This document shows positions 4,556 to 5,070 of a DNA stretch of 5,070 bases, in pieces. The translations under genes and the position numbers were made by a program. Position 1 is the stretch's first letter. Each line of letters opens with the position of its first letter. The DNA is taken from the NCBI GenBank assembly GCA_016182225.1, contig JACOXV010000032.1, forward strand, positions 1-5,070, read 5' to 3'. The notes below the pieces were generated by a model. It worked only from the letters and a program-made list of their open reading frames with translations. It searched no databases and was not told the DNA's origin. This stretch comes from Candidatus Levyibacteriota bacterium. GTDB taxonomy: Bacteria; Patescibacteriota; Microgenomatia; Levybacterales; UBA12049.

Positions 4556-4771
4556 TTATTTTTTAGACATTCCCATCCACCAATCATAGAGAACCCAAAC
4601 ACCAGCTAATCCTACTAATATGTATACAACTCTTTCTACTATTGGCCAAGCTCCGAGAAGCATATTCACAAGATTGAGGTTAGCAAGTCCTACGAGTCCC
4701 CAGTTAACAGCTCCGACTACAACCAAAAGTGTACCTACGAGTCGGACCCATCTCATTGTTTCAGCGTTCAT
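4556..4771 (-). CDS. DUF378 family small membrane protein
   Basis: This is a 71-residue protein with two membrane helices, about 9-29 and 47-64. The first contains the family hallmark GAVNWGLVGL (20-29). The second, VVYILVGLAGVWVLYDW, matches the usual (Y)ILVGLAGL pattern. The length is normal for DUF378 (YuzA-like) proteins, whose function is unknown. Both termini should lie on the same side of the membrane. The first ATG is chosen over Met6 because a near-perfect Shine-Dalgarno sits 9 bases upstream. It is a single-gene transcription unit, with a TTGACA promoter and a strong hairpin terminator. Confidence 0.9.
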   Translation of the reverse strand: MNAETMRWVRLVGTLLVVVGAVNWGLVGLANLNLVNMLLGAWPIVERVVYILVGLAGVWVLYDWWMGMSKK

Positions 4772-4780
4772 ATAGACTTT

Positions 4781-4789
4781 TCACCCCCT
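4781..4789 (-). promoter_or_regulatory. Strong Shine-Dalgarno of the DUF378 gene
   Basis: AGGGGGTGA on the minus strand (4789-4781) matches 8 of 9 bases of AGGAGGTGA, with a 9-base spacer to the ATG. It is the only clear ribosome binding site found for any gene in the window. Confidence 0.8.
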
Positions 4790-4803
4790 TCCTCTACATA
4801 TCC

Positions 4804-4833
4804 AGTGTATTCATATTTCTTTTTGCTTGTCAA
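4804..4833 (-). promoter_or_regulatory. Promoter of the DUF378 gene
   Basis: A perfect -35 TTGACA (4833-4828), an 18-bp spacer and a -10 candidate TACACT (4809-4804, 4 of 6) form a plausible promoter. The start would be near 4797, giving a leader of about 25 bases that contains the Shine-Dalgarno. An overlapping TGA at 4813-4811 may contribute as an extension of a slightly shifted -10. Confidence 0.55.
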
Positions 4834-4936
4834 GGGTTAAGAGATTGGATTTTGGAATAATATAGTTGGATATAGAAGTTCTACTTTTATTCTATTGTAT
4901 TTCTTATATTTTTCTCGTATATTAATTTCATATGCT

Positions 4937-4970
4937 GTCCTTCGACTCACTTTGCTGCCTCAGGATAAAC
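4937..4970. repeat. Candidate dispersed intergenic repeat (CCTTCGAC...CTCAGGA type)
   Basis: GTCCTTCGACTCAC followed by CTGCCTCAGGATAAAC resembles a short imperfect-palindrome repeat I know from intergenic regions of many bacterial and Patescibacteria genomes (CCTTCGAC-N-GCTCAGGA). The outer arms TCCT (4938-4941) and AGGA (4962-4965) pair. It is more GC-rich than its surroundings. Only one copy is in the window, so the call rests on memory. The rest of the 252-bp gap 4772-5023 is AT-rich. Apart from the two promoters and this element, I see only a minor CTTTC/GAAAG hairpin at 4978-4992. Confidence 0.4.
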
Positions 4971-5023
4971 CCCTTCTCTTTCGTTGAGAAAGTTCTTAGA
5001 ATGTACATCTATTGGATATTACT

Positions 5024-5070
5024 ATGAATATGAAACGTGTCATTCTCCATATTGATTTTGATTCATATTT
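5024..5070 (+). CDS. dinB: Y-family DNA polymerase (Pol IV type), N-terminal fragment at the right edge
   Basis: Only 15 full codons are inside the window. They read MNMKRVILHIDFDSYF, with the last Phe incomplete. RVILHIDFDS(Y/F)F is the first conserved motif of Y-family translesion polymerases. The Asp residues of H-I-D-F-D include the first metal-binding catalytic Asp, and the aromatic pair belongs to the nucleotide pocket. The protein should copy past damaged bases. Two starts are possible: 5024 or 5030. The second has a -10-like TATTAC (5017-5022) 7 bases upstream, matching the leaderless spacing of neighbouring genes, and gives the more typical N-terminus MKRVILHID. An in-frame TAG at 4997 limits any further extension. 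The fragment is too short to separate Pol IV from other Y-family members. Confidence 0.7.
   Translation, partial: MNMKRVILHIDFDSY

Noticed and set aside
4309..4602. Minus-strand frame of 97 codons overlapping DUF378 and the 45-aa membrane gene
   Set aside because: It runs out of frame through the end of DUF378, through the terminator hairpin and antisense to the small membrane gene. No family is recognised.
4890..4934. Minus-strand 14-codon frame preceded by AAGGA
   Set aside because: Too short and low in complexity. The AAGGA belongs to the candidate dispersed repeat.

Overview
The window is AT-rich and gene-dense, with very small genes, no tRNA, rRNA, IS element or CRISPR array, and standard genetic-code usage (no in-frame TGA in any accepted gene; the eight visible stops are TAA or TAG). 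Protein types point to a Candidate Phyla Radiation (Patescibacteria) genome, probably a Microgenomates-like lineage. The clues are a 45-residue basic protein ending in EFFKHKK, a small acidic helical protein, and a secreted protein with a GDSGPAVWTGK motif. I know such proteins mainly from those genomes. This assignment is inference, made without any database search.

Layout. Bases 1-552 (minus) are the N-terminal part of an unrecognised, possibly exported protein cut by the window edge. It is divergent from a DUF3175 gene (618-893, plus). A 45-aa gene (905-1042, minus) runs into the DUF3175 gene and is divergent from a DUF1284-like, HHL- and Cys-motif protein (1220-1804, plus). The 177-bp gap between those two genes carries a perfect 26-bp palindrome. 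The convergent gap 1805-1904 holds a relic: an extended -10 promoter followed by the first codons of a response regulator (MRILVVEGEHK), broken off next to the DUF1284 gene. A three-gene minus-strand operon follows in transcription order: GTG-started 290-aa membrane-anchored protein (3433-4305), 107-aa helical protein (3105-3428) and 399-aa membrane-anchored phosphodiester glycosidase (1905-3104). Divergent from it is a 45-aa single-pass membrane protein (4352-4489, plus). A DUF378 two-helix membrane protein (4556-4771, minus) has its own promoter, a strong Shine-Dalgarno and a hairpin terminator. The right edge catches the first codons of a Y-family DNA polymerase (5024 onward, plus).

Two themes tie the window together. 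First, the operon and its divergent neighbour look like a cell-envelope module: two anchored proteins with extracytoplasmic domains, one of them a predicted glycosidase. Second, most transcription units start with a -10 box only 6-8 bases before the start codon, which predicts leaderless mRNAs. The DUF378 gene is the exception, with a true leader and a near-perfect ribosome binding site. The window therefore seems to show two modes of translation initiation side by side.
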